64,000 bases of DNA from Hsuehochloa calcarea (lineage: Eukaryota > Streptophyta > Magnoliopsida > Poales > Poaceae): contig CM070594.1 of NCBI GenBank assembly GCA_036346395.1, positions 31,343,385 to 31,407,384 on the forward strand, given 5' to 3'. Positions within the stretch are counted from its first letter, which is position 1. Every line of letters begins with the position of its first letter. A program made the translations under genes and the position numbers. Shown here one piece after another: positions 11,363 to 21,709 of the stretch. The notes beneath the pieces are model-generated. The model did no database searches. It was not told the DNA's origin and saw only the letters and a list, made by a program, of their open reading frames with translations.

Positions 11363-14300
11363 AAATTGCTGCTCCCTGAAAGTTTCACACCGGCTCGGAA
11401 CGATTCCAGATGCACCCCGACACGAGGTAGGGCACTCTAGAAGTCCATTATGGGTGTTTGGTATGGGTTTCTTTCCGTGCCTCGATTTCGCAAAATGGAG
11501 TGATGGTACCCGTCGCTCTGAAAGTTTCACATCGGCTCTAACGATTCCGATGCACGCCGACATGAGCGAGCACTCTAGAAGTCCATTATGGGTGTTTGGT
11601 ATGGGTTTTCTTCCGTGCCTCGATTTCGCAAAATGGAGCTGATGGTACCCGTCGTTCCTGAAAGTTTCACACCGGCTCGGAACGATTCCAGATGCACGCC
11701 GACATGAGCGAGGGCACTCTAGAAGTCCATTATGGGTGTTTGGTATGGGTTTTCTTTCCGTGCCTCGATTTCGCAAAATAGAGCTGATGGTACCCGTCGT
11801 TCCTGAAAGTTTCACACCGGCTCGGAACGATTCCAGATGCACCCCGACACGAGGTAGGGCACTCTAGAAGTCCATTATGGGTGTTTGGTATGGGTTTTCT
11901 TTCCGTGCCTCGATTTCGCAAAATGGAGTTGATGGTACCGTCGTGCGTAAAGTTTCACGCCGGCTCGGACGATTCCGATGCACCCGATATGAGCGAGGCA
12001 CACTAGATGTCCATTATGTGTGTTTGGTTTGTGTTTTGTTTCGTGCCTCGATTTCGCAAAATAGAGCCGATGGTACCGTCTGTTCTCGAAAGTTTCACAC
12101 CGCTCGGAACGATTCCAGATGCACCCGATATGAGCGAGGGCACACTAGAAGTCCATTATGTGTGTTTGGTTTGGGTTTTGTTTCCGTGCCTCGATTTCGC
12201 AAAATGGAGCTGATGGTACCCGTCGTTCCTGAAAGTTTCACACCGGCTCGGAACGATTCCAGATGCCCATCGACATGGGGGTGGGCACTCTAGAAGTCCA
12301 TTATGGGTGTTTGGTATGGGTTTTCTTTCCGTGCCTCGATTTCGCAAAATGAGCTATGGTACCGTCGTTCTCGAAAGTTTCACACCGCTCTAACGATTCC
12401 AGATGCACCCCGACACGAGGTAGGGCACTCTAGAAGTCCATTATGGGTGTTTGGTATGGGTTTTCTTTCCGTGCCTCGATTTCGCAAAATGGAGCTGATG
12501 GTACCCGTCGTTCCTGAAAGTTTCACACTGGCTCGGAACGATTCCAGATGCACGCCGACATGAGCGAGGGCACTCTAGAAGTCCATTATGGGTGTTTGGT
12601 ATGGGTTTTCTTTCCGTGCCTCGATTTCGCAAAATGGAGCTGATGGTACCCGCCGTTCCAGAACGTTTCACACCGGCTCGGAACGATTCCAGATGGACGC
12701 CGACATGAGCGAGGGCACTCTAGAAGTCCATTATGGGTGTTTCGTATGGGTTTTCTTTCCGTGCCTCGATTTCGCAAAATAGAGCTGATGGTACCCGTCG
12801 TTCCTGAAAGTTTCACACCGGCTCGGAACGATTCCAGATGCACCCCGACACGAGGTAGGGCACTCTAGAAGTCCGTTATGGGTGTTTGGTATGGGTTTTC
12901 TTTCCGTGCCTCGATTTCGCAAAATGGAGCTGATGGTACCCGTCGTTCCTGAAAGTTTCACACCGGCTCGGAACGATTCCAGATGCACGCCGACATGAGC
13001 GAGGGCACCCTAGAAGTCCATTATGGGTGTTTGGTATGGGTTTTCTTTCCGTGCCTCGATTTTGCAAAATAGAGCTATGGTACCCGTCGCTCTGAAAGTT
13101 TCACACCGCTCTAACGATTCCAGATGCACCCTGACACGAGGTAGGGCACTCTAGAAGTCCATTATGGGTGTTTGGTATGGGTTTTCTTCCGTGCCTCGAT
13201 TTCGCAAAATGGAGCTGATGGTACCCGTCGTTCCTGAAAGTTTCACACCGGCTCGGAACGATTCCAGATGCACCCCGATATGAGCGAGGCACACTAGAAG
13301 TCCATTATGGCTGTTTGGTTTGGGTTTTCTTTCCGTGCCTCGATTTCACAAAATAGAGCTGATGGTACCCGTCGTTCCTGAAAGTTTCACACCGGCTCGG
13401 AACTGTTCGAGATGCACATCGACATAAGGGAGGCCACTCTAGAAGTCCATTATGGGTGTTTTGTATGGGTTTTCTTTCCGTGCCTCGATTTCAAAATGGA
13501 GCTGATGGTACCCGCTGCTTTGGAAAGTTTCACACCGGCTCGGAACGATTCCAGATGCACCCCGACATGAGCGAGGGCACACTAGAAGTCCATTATGGGT
13601 GTTTGGTATGGGTTTTCTTTCCGTGCCTCGATTTCACAAAATGGAGCTGATGGTACCCGTCGTTCCTGAAAATTTCACACCGGCTCGGAACGATTCCAGA
13701 TGCCCATCGACATGGGGGCGGGCACTCTAGAAGTCCATTATGGGTTTTCTTTCCGTGCCTCGATTTCGCAAAATGGAGCTGATGGTACCCGTCGTTCCTG
13801 AAAATTTCACCCCAGCTCGGAACGATTCCAGATGCCCATCGACATGGGGCCGGGCACTCTAGAAGTCCATTATGGGTGTTTGGTGTGGGTTTTCTTTCCG
13901 TGCCTCTATTTCGCAAAATGGAGCTGATGGTAGCCGTCGTTCCTGAAAATTTCACACCGGCTCGGAACTGTTCGAGATGCACATCGACATAAGGGAGGCC
14001 ACTCTAGAAGTCCATTATGGGTGTTTGGTATGGGTTTTCTTTCCGTGCCTCGATTTCGCAAAATGGAGCTGATGGTACCCGTCGTTTTGGAAAGTTTCAC
14101 ACCGTCTCGGAACGATTCCAGATGCACCCCGATATGAGCGAGGGCACACTAGAAGTCCATTATGTGTGTTTGGTATGGGTTTTCTTTCCGTGCCTCGATT
14201 TCACAAAATGGAGCTGATGGGACCCTCGTTCCTGAAAATTTCACACCGGCTCGGAACGATTCCAGATGCCCATCGACATGGGGGCGGGCACTCTAGAAGT

Positions 14301-17300
14301 CCATTATGGGTGTTTGGTATGGGTTTTCTGTCCGTGCCTCGATTTCGCAAATTGGGCCGATGGTACCGTCGTTCTCAAAAATTTCACCCTGCTCGGAACG
14401 ATTCCAGCTTGCCCATCGACATGGGGGCGGGCACTCTAGAAGTCCATTATGGGTGTTTGGTATGGGTTTTCTTTCCGTGCCTCTATTTCGCAAAATGGAG
14501 CTGATGGTACCCGTCGTTCTGAAAATTTCACACCGGCTCGGAACGATTCCAGATGCCCATCGACATGGGGGCGGGCACTCTAGAAGTCCATTATGGGTGT
14601 TTGGTATGGGTTTTCTTTCCGTGCCTCGATTTCGCAAAATGGAGCTGATGGTACCCGTCGTTCCTGAAAATTTCACACCGCTCTAACGATTCCAAATGCC
14701 CATCGACATGGGGGCGGGCACTCTAGAAGTCCATTATGGGTGTTTGGTGTGGGTTTTCTTCCGCACCTCGATTTCACAAAATGGAGCCGATGGTACCGTC
14801 GTTCTGAAAATTTCACACCGCTCTGAACGATTCCGATGCCCATCGACATGGGCGGGCAATCTAGAAGTCCATTATGGGTGTTTGGTATGGGTTTTCTTTC
14901 CGTGCCTCGATTTCGCAAAATCGAGCTAATGGTACCGTCGTTCCTGAAAATTTCACACCGGCTCGGAACGATTCCAGATGGTCATCGACATGGGGCGGGC
15001 ACTCTAGAAGTCCATTATGGGTGTTTGGTATGGGTTTTCTTTCCGTGCCTCGATTTCGCAAATTGGAGCTGATGGTACCCGTCGTTCCTGAAAATTTCAC
15101 CCGGCTCTGACGATTCCATTGCCCATCGACATGGGGCGGGCACTCTAGAAGTCCATTGTGGGTGTTTGGTATGGGTTTTCTCCGCGCCTCGATTTCGCAA
15201 AATGGAGCCGATGGTACCGTCGTTCTCGAAAATTTCACCCTGCTCGAACCATTCCGATGCCCATCGACATGGGGCGGGCATTCTAGATGTCCATTATGGG
15301 TGTTTGGTATGGGTTTTCTTTCTGTGCCTCGATTTCGCAAAATAGAGCTATGGTACCCGTCGTTCCTGAAAGTTTCACACCGGCTCGGAACGATTCCAGA
15401 TGCCCATCGACATGGGGGCGGGCACTCTAGAAGTCCATTATGGGTGTTTGGTATGGGTTTTCTTTCCGTGCCTCGATTTCGCAAAATGGAGCTGATGGTA
15501 CCTGTCGTTCCTGAAAGTTTCACACCGGCTCGGAACGATTCCAGATGCCCATCGACATGGGGGCGGGCACTCTAGAAGTCCATTATGGGTGTTTGGTATG
15601 GGTTTTCTTTTCGTGCCTCGATTTCGCAAAATGGAGCTGATGGTACCAGTCGTTCCTGAAAATTTCACCGGCTCGGAACCATTCCAGATGCCCATCGACA
15701 TGGGGGCGGGCACTCTAGAAGTCCATTATGGGTGTTTGGTATGGGTTTTCTTCCGTGCCTCGATTTCGCAAAATGGAGCCGATGGTACCGTCTGCTCTGA
15801 AAATTTCACACCGCTCTAACGATTCCGGATGCCCATCGACATGGGGCGGCACTCGAAGTCCATTATGGGTGTTTGGTATGGGTTTTCTTTCCGTGCCTCG
15901 ATTTCGCAAAATGGAGCCGATGGTACCGTCGCCCTCGAAAATTTCACACCGCTCGGAACGATTCCAAATGCCCATCGACATAGGGGCGGGGACTCTAGAA
16001 GTCCATTATGGGTGTTTGGTGTGGGTTTTCTTTCCGTGCCTCGATTTCACAAAATGGAGCTGATGGTACCCGTCGTTCCTGAAAATTTCACACCGGCTCG
16101 GAACGATTCCAGATGCCCATCGACATGGGGGCGGGCACTCTAGAAGTCCATTATGGGTGTTTGGTATGGGTTTTCTTTCCGTGCCTCGATTTCGCAAAAT
16201 GGAGCTGATGGTACCGTCTGCTCTCGAAAATTTCACCCGGCTCGAACGATTCCGATGCCCATCGACATGGGGCGGGCACTCTAGAAGTCCATTATGGGTG
16301 TTTGTTATGGGTTTTCTTCCGTGCCTCGATTTCGCAAATGGAGCTGATGGTACCCGTCGTTCTGAAAATTTCACCCGGCTCGGAACCATTCCAGATGCCC
16401 ATCGACATGGGGGCGGGCACTCTAGATGTCCATTATGGGTGTTTGGTATGGGTTTTCTTTCCGTGCCTCGATTTCGCAAAATAGAGCTATGGTACCGTCG
16501 TTCCTAAAAGTTTCACACCGCTCTAACGATTCCGATGCCCATCGACATGGGGGCGGGCACTCTAGAAGTCCAATATGGGTGTTTGGTATGGGTTTTCTTT
16601 CCGTGCCTCCATTTCGCAAAATGGAGCTGATGGTACCCGTCGTTCCTGAAAGTTTCACACCGGCTCGGAACGATTCCAGATGCCCATCGACATGGGGCGG
16701 GCACTCTAGAAGTCCATTATGGGTGTTTGGTATGGGTTTTCTTTCGTGCTTCGATTTCGTAAAATGGAGTGATGGTACCGTCGTTCTCGAAAATTTCACC
16801 CGCTCGGAACGATTCCGATGCCCATCGACATGGGGCGGGCACTCTAGATGTCCATTATGGGTGTTTGGTATGGGTTTTCTTCCGTGCCTCGATTTCGCAA
16901 AATAGAGCTATGGTACCGTCTGCTCTCGAAAGTTTCACACCGCTCTAACGATTCCGATGCACCCGACACGAGGTAGGGCACTCTAGAAGTCCATTATGGG
17001 TGTTTGGTATGGGTTTCTTTCCGTGCCTCGATTTCGCAAAATGGAGCTGATGGTACCCGTCGTTCTTGAAAGTTTCACATCGCTCTAACGATTCCGGATG
17101 CACGCCGACATGAGCGAGAGCACTCTAGAAGTCCATTATGGGTGTTTGGTATGGGTTTTCTTCCGCGCCTCGATATCGCAAAATGGAGCCGATGGTACCG
17201 TCGCTTCCGAAAGTTTCACACCGCTCTGAACGATTCCGATGCACGCCGACATGAGCGAGGGCACTCTAGAAGTCCATTATGGGTGTTTGGTATGGGTTTT

Positions 17301-18481
17301 CTTCCGTGCCTCGATTTCGCAAAATAGAGCTATGGTACCGTCTTTCCCCGAAAGTTTCACACCGCTCTGAACGATTCCGATGCACCCGACACGAGGTAGG
17401 GCACTCTAGAAGTCCATTATGGGTGTTTGGTATGGGTTTTCTTTCCGTGCCTCGATTTCGCAAAATGGAGTGATGGTACCGTCGTGCGTAAAGTTTCACG
17501 CGGCTCGGAACGATTCCGATGCACCGATATGAGCGAGGGCACACTAGAAGTCCATTATGTGTGTTTGGTTTGGGTTTTGTTTCCGTGCCTCGATTTCGCA
17601 AAATAGAGTGATGGTACCGTCGCTCTGAAAGTTTCACACCGGCTCGGAACGATTCCAAATGCACCCCGATATGAGCGAGGGCACACTAGAAGTCCATTAT
17701 GTTTGTTTGGTTTGGGTTTTGTTTCCGTGCCTCGATTTCGCAAAATGGAGCTGATGGTACCCATCGTTCCTGAAAGTTTCACACCGGCTCGGAACGATTC
17801 CAGATGCCCATCGACATGGGGGCGGGCACTCTAGATGTCCATTATGGGTGTTTGGTATGGGTTTTCTTTCCGTGCCTCGATTTCGCAAAATGGAGCTGAT
17901 GGTACCCGTCGTTCCTGAAAGTTTCACACCGGCTCGGAACGATTCCAGATGCACCCCGACACGAGGTAGGGCACTCTAGAAGTCCATTATGGGTGTTTGG
18001 TATGGGTTTTCTTTCCGTGCCTCGATTTCGCAAAATGGAGCTGATGGTACCCGTCGTTCCTGAAAGTTTCACACCGGCTCGGAACGATTCCAGATGCACG
18101 CCGACATGAGCGAGGGCACTCTAGAAGTCCATTATGGGTGTTTGGTATGGGTTTTCTTTCCGTGCCTCGATTTCGCAAAATGGAGCTGATGGTACCCGTC
18201 GTTCCTAAAAGTTTCACACCGGCTCTGAACGATTCCAGATGCACGCCGACATGAGCGAGGGCACTCTAGAAGTCCATTATGGGTGTTTGGTATGGGTTTT
18301 CTTCCGTGCCTCGATTTCACAAAATAGAGCTGATGGTACCCGTCGTTCCTGAAAGTTTCACACCAGCTTGGAACGATTCCAGATGCACCCCGACACGAGG
18401 TAGGGCACTCTAGAAGTCCATTATGTGTGTTTGGTATGGGTTTTATTTCCGTGCCTCGATTTCGCAAAATGGAGCTGATGG
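11363..18481 (+). repeat. 145-bp satellite, array part 1 (about 49 monomers)
   Basis: Head-to-tail monomers of about 145 bp; corresponding positions recur at 17697, 17842, 17987 and 18132, exactly 145 apart. Conserved core pieces are CTAGAAGTCCATTATG, GTGCCTCGATTTCGCAAAAT, GATGGTACCCGTCGTTCC and TTTCACACCGGCTCGGAACG. Five subtypes differ in a 20-bp window: A GCCGACATGAGCGAGGGC, B CCCCGACACGAGGTAGGG, C GATATGAGCGAGGGCACAC, D CCATCGACATGGGGGCGGGC, E CATCGACATAAGGGAGGCC. D and nearby monomers have AAAATTTCAC where others have AAAGTTTCAC. Order here: B-A-A-B-C-C-D, B-A-A-B-A-B-C, E-C-D-D'-E-C-D, a long run of D, then B-A-A-B-C-C-D-B-A-A-B. Minus-strand ORFs through the array are a by-product of stop-poor repeats. 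Confidence 0.97.
18477..18481. other. Target-site duplication of element B (left)
   Basis: GATGG immediately before the LTR start TGATACGGGC, matched by GATGG at 21710-21714 after the right LTR. The satellite reads GATGG|TACC, so the insertion point is inside the monomer's KpnI-like GGTACC region. Confidence 0.85.
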
Positions 18482-19432
18482 TGATACGGGCATAACTACT
18501 ACCAAAGCATTGGTTTGCATCCCTAAATTGCAAACTAATGCTAGAACTCAAATTGGCTCCGTCGGTGTTGTTTTACAACAAAAGGTAAAACAAAACATTG
18601 TGAAGGCCAACAGGGTGGATGGATGTCGCTTGTGCGAGAGGAACATGCTCTCGGGTTAAAACCCTAGCGCATGCGGGCTATCAAGAAAGACATGTGGTGA
18701 CATGGCAACAAGGGTTGCATTGGCGTCAAAGAAAACATCAAGTGCATGGAACATGTTCGCGCAAAAAGCTCAGAGAAGGAAAGCCCACAACACAAGAGAA
18801 ACTGAGAGGAAGATTTGGCCATGCATGGAGAGGACGCCAGGAACATGGCATGTGGGTTGGTTCAGTTTGGATCCAATTCGAATGACCAATTGGTGATTAA
18901 TATTTTATACCAAAACTAGAATAGTTTAAATTCTAATTAAAGAAAGGCTTTTTTCTCGATTCGCTCACGTGAATAATGAATCACTTTGACATCGTTCACG
19001 TGAATGATAGAATCCGCACCAATCATCAGTAGCTCTCGGGTACTATTCATCCGAAAATTTGTGCTTGCGTGGGAGGCTATATAAACCCCCCATGGCCGCA
19101 CCATATGGAGGACAAGTTATGATTTAGATAATAAAAATCAGAAAAGCCGTTTTGGCGCATATCGTGTGTTCTTGAGTCGTGATATGAGTTGGAGAGATTG
19201 AGGGAGAAAGATTGAAAGCAAGATCAAGATATCTATCTCTTGCTTCGGAGTACTATTCACCTAACGCTACGACTTGCAATTCAATCTATTAGATTGGTTT
19301 GTGAGTATATTGATTTTCTTACAATTCAATTCACCGAATTGGTTTGTGAGATTGCTACTGATCTTCGAGTGTACCGTGAAAGATTGGGCCAACAATCAGG
19401 ATTCATCTAATCAACTAGGTGGATCCGTATCA
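18482..19432 (+). repeat. Element B 5' LTR (951 bp)
   Basis: Starts TGATACGGGC and ends CCGTATCA, followed by GG and the PBS. Compared with the 3' LTR it has a 32-bp shorter, scrambled G-box region (18957-19040) and scattered indels. A TATA box TATATAAA is at 19078-19085. Confidence 0.88.
19078..19085 (+). promoter_or_regulatory. TATA box of element B 5' LTR
   Basis: TATATAAA followed by CCCCCCATGG. It lies downstream of two CACGTG cores (18966, 19000), the expected U3 promoter layout. The same box is at 21356-21363 in the 3' LTR. Confidence 0.7.
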
Positions 19433-19434
19433 GG

Positions 19435-19446
19435 TGGTATCAGAGC
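19435..19446 (+). other. Element B primer-binding site
   Basis: TGGTATCAGAGC, a perfect initiator-Met tRNA complement, two bases after the LTR end at 19432. Confidence 0.93.
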
Positions 19447-19492
19447 TTCAGTTGTTCACGGTACTTCGTTGCTACAAAGATCAAGTATCGAC

Positions 19493-20014
19493 ATGGCCGA
19501 TACGAAGGACATGAAGTTGGTCATGCAATTCAGCTACACTATAGATCAATGTGAGGAGGATCCACTCCACGATCCGAGCTATATATTCTTCAATCGGTGT
19601 CGAGTGGGGAACACAGATTGTGCTATGATTATCGATACGGGAAGCTTGACAAACGCTGCAAGCCAAACACTTGTGGACAGATTGGGGTTGATCACAAAGC
19701 CACATCCGGAGCCATATCTATTGCTTTGGAGGTTCAAGCACATTCCGATCACAAAACAAGTGGAGGTAAAATTTTCTTTGGACGGGTATACTGCTGTTGT
19801 TACTTGTGATGTGATTCCTATGCATATGAGAGCATGTTCGTTGGTGATTGGTGCATATTGGTTGAAAGAACAAAGACATACATCGAGTTGCATCACGCCC
19901 GTCATGCGGTACTCCTTTCCATGGAGAGGAACACGAAAGGACATTACATCTTGGTCCTCGTCAAGGTACTTTGAAGATAGACAAATGACGAGACAAGGCC
20001 CAAGGAGACATTAA
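19493..20014 (+). CDS. Element B first retropepsin-like ORF (173 aa)
   Basis: The ATG at 19493 is the first after the PBS; the open frame extends upstream into the LTR but the LTR is not expected to be coding there. MIIDTGSLTNAASQTLVDRL contains the D-T-G-S active-site loop (Asp48, codon 19634-19636). It is followed by the beta-strand-rich part TCDVIPMHMRACSLVIGAYW, corresponding to the DVVPMxxCHLLLGRPW region of gypsy proteases. The key GRPW is altered to GAYW. After the stop a Lys/Glu-rich stretch continues in another frame to about 20130. Likely a single-domain protease remnant or accessory protein of a non-autonomous element. Confidence 0.6.
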   Translation: MADTKDMKLVMQFSYTIDQCEEDPLHDPSYIFFNRCRVGNTDCAMIIDTGSLTNAASQTLVDRLGLITKPHPEPYLLLWRFKHIPITKQVEVKFSLDGYTAVVTCDVIPMHMRACSLVIGAYWLKEQRHTSSCITPVMRYSFPWRGTRKDITSWSSSRYFEDRQMTRQGPRRH

Positions 20015-20019
20015 AGAGC

Positions 20020-20240
20020 AAAGACAAAGGCTAAAGGCCAAGAAACGTGAAGAAGAACGAGTGGCCGAGGAAGAACGTAAGAAATTAGAATTGGCGACCC
20101 TTCTTTCTACCCAAAAACAGCAAGAGGTGTCGCTCCATGATGACAAAACTACTAGTGAGGCACCACAAGATGGTCTTTGTATGTCGACCAAGACGGTTCG
20201 AGTTGACAACACTTCCATTCTCACAACGGGCAAATAACCA
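20020..20240 (+). other. Charged linker between the two protease segments
   Basis: Reading through after a one-base shift gives a Lys/Arg/Glu/Gln-rich stretch (for example KKNEWPRKN or, in another frame, EERVAEEERKKLELATLL), looking like a coiled-coil or RNA-binding linker. No domain recognised. Confidence 0.35.
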
Positions 20241-20880
20241 ACGTTTTCAAATCGAGTGCAAAATCAATGGCAAAATTTACAAGCTTATCGTTGATGGTGG
20301 AAGCTACAACAATATCATTAGCAACGATTTGGTGCAAGCTTTGGGGTTGACAACTGGCGACATCGTAACCGTATTATGCACAATGGTTGCATAATGTCGA
20401 GAACCGAAAATTACTCATCGTGTCAAAGTTTGTTTTTCAGTAGGAGACTATCACGACAAAGTGGAGTGTGACGTCGTGCCTATGCATGCATGTCACTTGT
20501 TGTTGGGGCGTCCGTGGCGGTATGATCACAATGCTACGCACCACGGGAGGTCCAACAAGTACTCTTTGGTGCATCAGGGAAGATCATATACCCTGTGTCC
20601 TATGCCAGAGAATTCTATTCATGCTGAGGAGATCATCACTAAAAAGCCGATGGTGAAGACTACCTCGACGAAGATTCTTGAGGTTACACAAAAGACGAGG
20701 ACGTCTTTTCTTGAAGAAAGGGAGGATGATACGGGCATAACTACTACCAAAGCATTGGTTTGCATCCCTAAATTGCAAACTAATGCTAGAACTCAAATTG
20801 GCTCCGTCGGTGTTGTTTTACAACAAAAGGTAAAACAAAACATTGTGAAGGCCAACAGGTGGATGGAGATCTTTGTGTGA
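20240..20880 (+). pseudogene. Element B second retropepsin-like segment
   Basis: The frame 20137-20394 contains YKLIVDGGSYNNIISNDLV, with a D-G-G-S loop (Asp codon 20293-20295). This is the variant used by element E (IIDGGSCHNL at about 45360). After a shift the frame 20461-20880 continues with ECDVVPMHACHLLLGRPWRY and the NKYSLVHQGR motif that normally ends this protease. A stop at 20394 and a frame change near 20400 split the domain. The tail overlaps the PPT and 3' LTR start. It is clearly diverged from the first protease copy, so the two are not a recent local duplication. Confidence 0.7.
20711..20726 (+). other. Element B polypurine tract
   Basis: TTGAAGAAAGGGAGGA immediately before the LTR start TGATACGGGC at 20727. 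The same AAGAAAGGGAGGA precedes both LTRs of element C, and a close variant precedes the left LTR of structure D. Confidence 0.85.
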
Positions 20881-21203
20881 GAGGAACATGCTCTCGGGTT
20901 AAAACCCTAGCGCATGCGGCTACAAGAAAGACATGTGGTGACATGGCAACAAGGGTTGCATTACGCGTCAAAGAAAACATCAAGTGCATGGAACATGTTC
21001 GCGCAAAAGCTCGTAGAAGGAAAGCCCACAACACAAGAGAAACGAGAGGAAGATTTGGCCATGCATGGAGAGGACGCCAGAACATGGCATGTGGGTTGGT
21101 TCAGCTTTGGATCCAATTCGAGATGTACCAATTGGTGATTAATATTTTATACCAAAACTAGAATAGTTTAAATTCTAATTAAAGAAAGGCTTTTTTTTCT
21201 CAG

Positions 21204-21311
21204 ATTACTGTTCATGTGAACAGTAACCGACTCGGATTACTGTTCACGTGAACAGTAACCGACTCGGATTACTGTTCACGTGAACAGTAATCCGTACCGA
21301 ATTACTGTAGC
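21204..21311 (+). promoter_or_regulatory. Three tandem G-box palindromes in element B LTR
   Basis: Three copies of a 32-bp unit containing ACTGTTCACGTGAACAGT (first copy CATGTG), a near-perfect 18-22-bp palindrome centred on CACGTG. They sit about 60-150 bp upstream of the TATATAAA at 21356. CACGTG is the plant G-box bound by bZIP and bHLH factors (established). That it drives this LTR is inference. Confidence 0.6.
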
Positions 21312-21355
21312 TCTCGGGTACTATTCATCCGAAAATTTGTGCTTGCGTGGGAGGC

Positions 21356-21363
21356 TATATAAA
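21356..21363 (+). promoter_or_regulatory. TATA box of element B 3' LTR
   Basis: TATATAAA followed by CCCCCCATGG, identical to 19078-19085 in the 5' LTR. Confidence 0.65.
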
Positions 21364-21709
21364 CCCCCCATGGCCGCACCATATGGAGGACAAGTTATGA
21401 TTTAGATAATAAAAATCAGAAAAGCCGTTTTGGCGCATATCGTGTGTTCTTGAGTCGTGATATGAGTTGGAGAGATTGAGGGAGAAAGATTGAAAGCAAG
21501 ATCAAGATATCTATCTCTTGCTTCGGAGTACTATTCACCTAACGCTACGACTTGCAATTCAATCTATTAGATTGGTTTGTGAGTATATTGATTTTCTTAC
21601 AATTCAATTCACCGAATTGGTTTGTGAGATTGCTACTGATCTTCGAGTGTACCGTGAAAGATTGGGCCAACAATCAGGATTCATCTAATCAACTAGGTGG
21701 ATCCGTATC

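Larger units (their letters stand above)
18482..21709 (+). mobile_element. Element B: short non-autonomous gypsy-type LTR element with two protease domains
   Basis: Direct LTRs 18482-19432 and 20727-21709, a tRNA-Met PBS, a polypurine tract and a GATGG target duplication make a complete 3.2-kb retroelement inside the satellite. The internal 1.3 kb has no reverse transcriptase, RNase H or integrase. Instead it has two successive retropepsin-like segments. It must depend on an autonomous partner for mobilisation. Shared PPT (AAGAAAGGGAGGA) and similar protease sequence point to the same lineage as elements C, D and E (inference). Confidence 0.85.
20727..21709 (+). repeat. Element B 3' LTR (983 bp)
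   Basis: Repeats 18482-19432 in direct orientation. It ends TATC directly before GATGG, one base short of the other copy's TATCA. Restoring that A gives the expected TATCA plus GATGG duplication, so a CAG has become CG. It includes the triple G-box palindrome array. Confidence 0.88.

Noticed and set aside
11318..18551. Dozens of ORFs of 60-220 codons on both strands through the satellite, sharing repeated peptides
   Set aside because: They follow the 145-bp repeat in every frame, start and stop at random monomer variants, and have no conserved start context. They are by-products of a stop-poor satellite, not genes.
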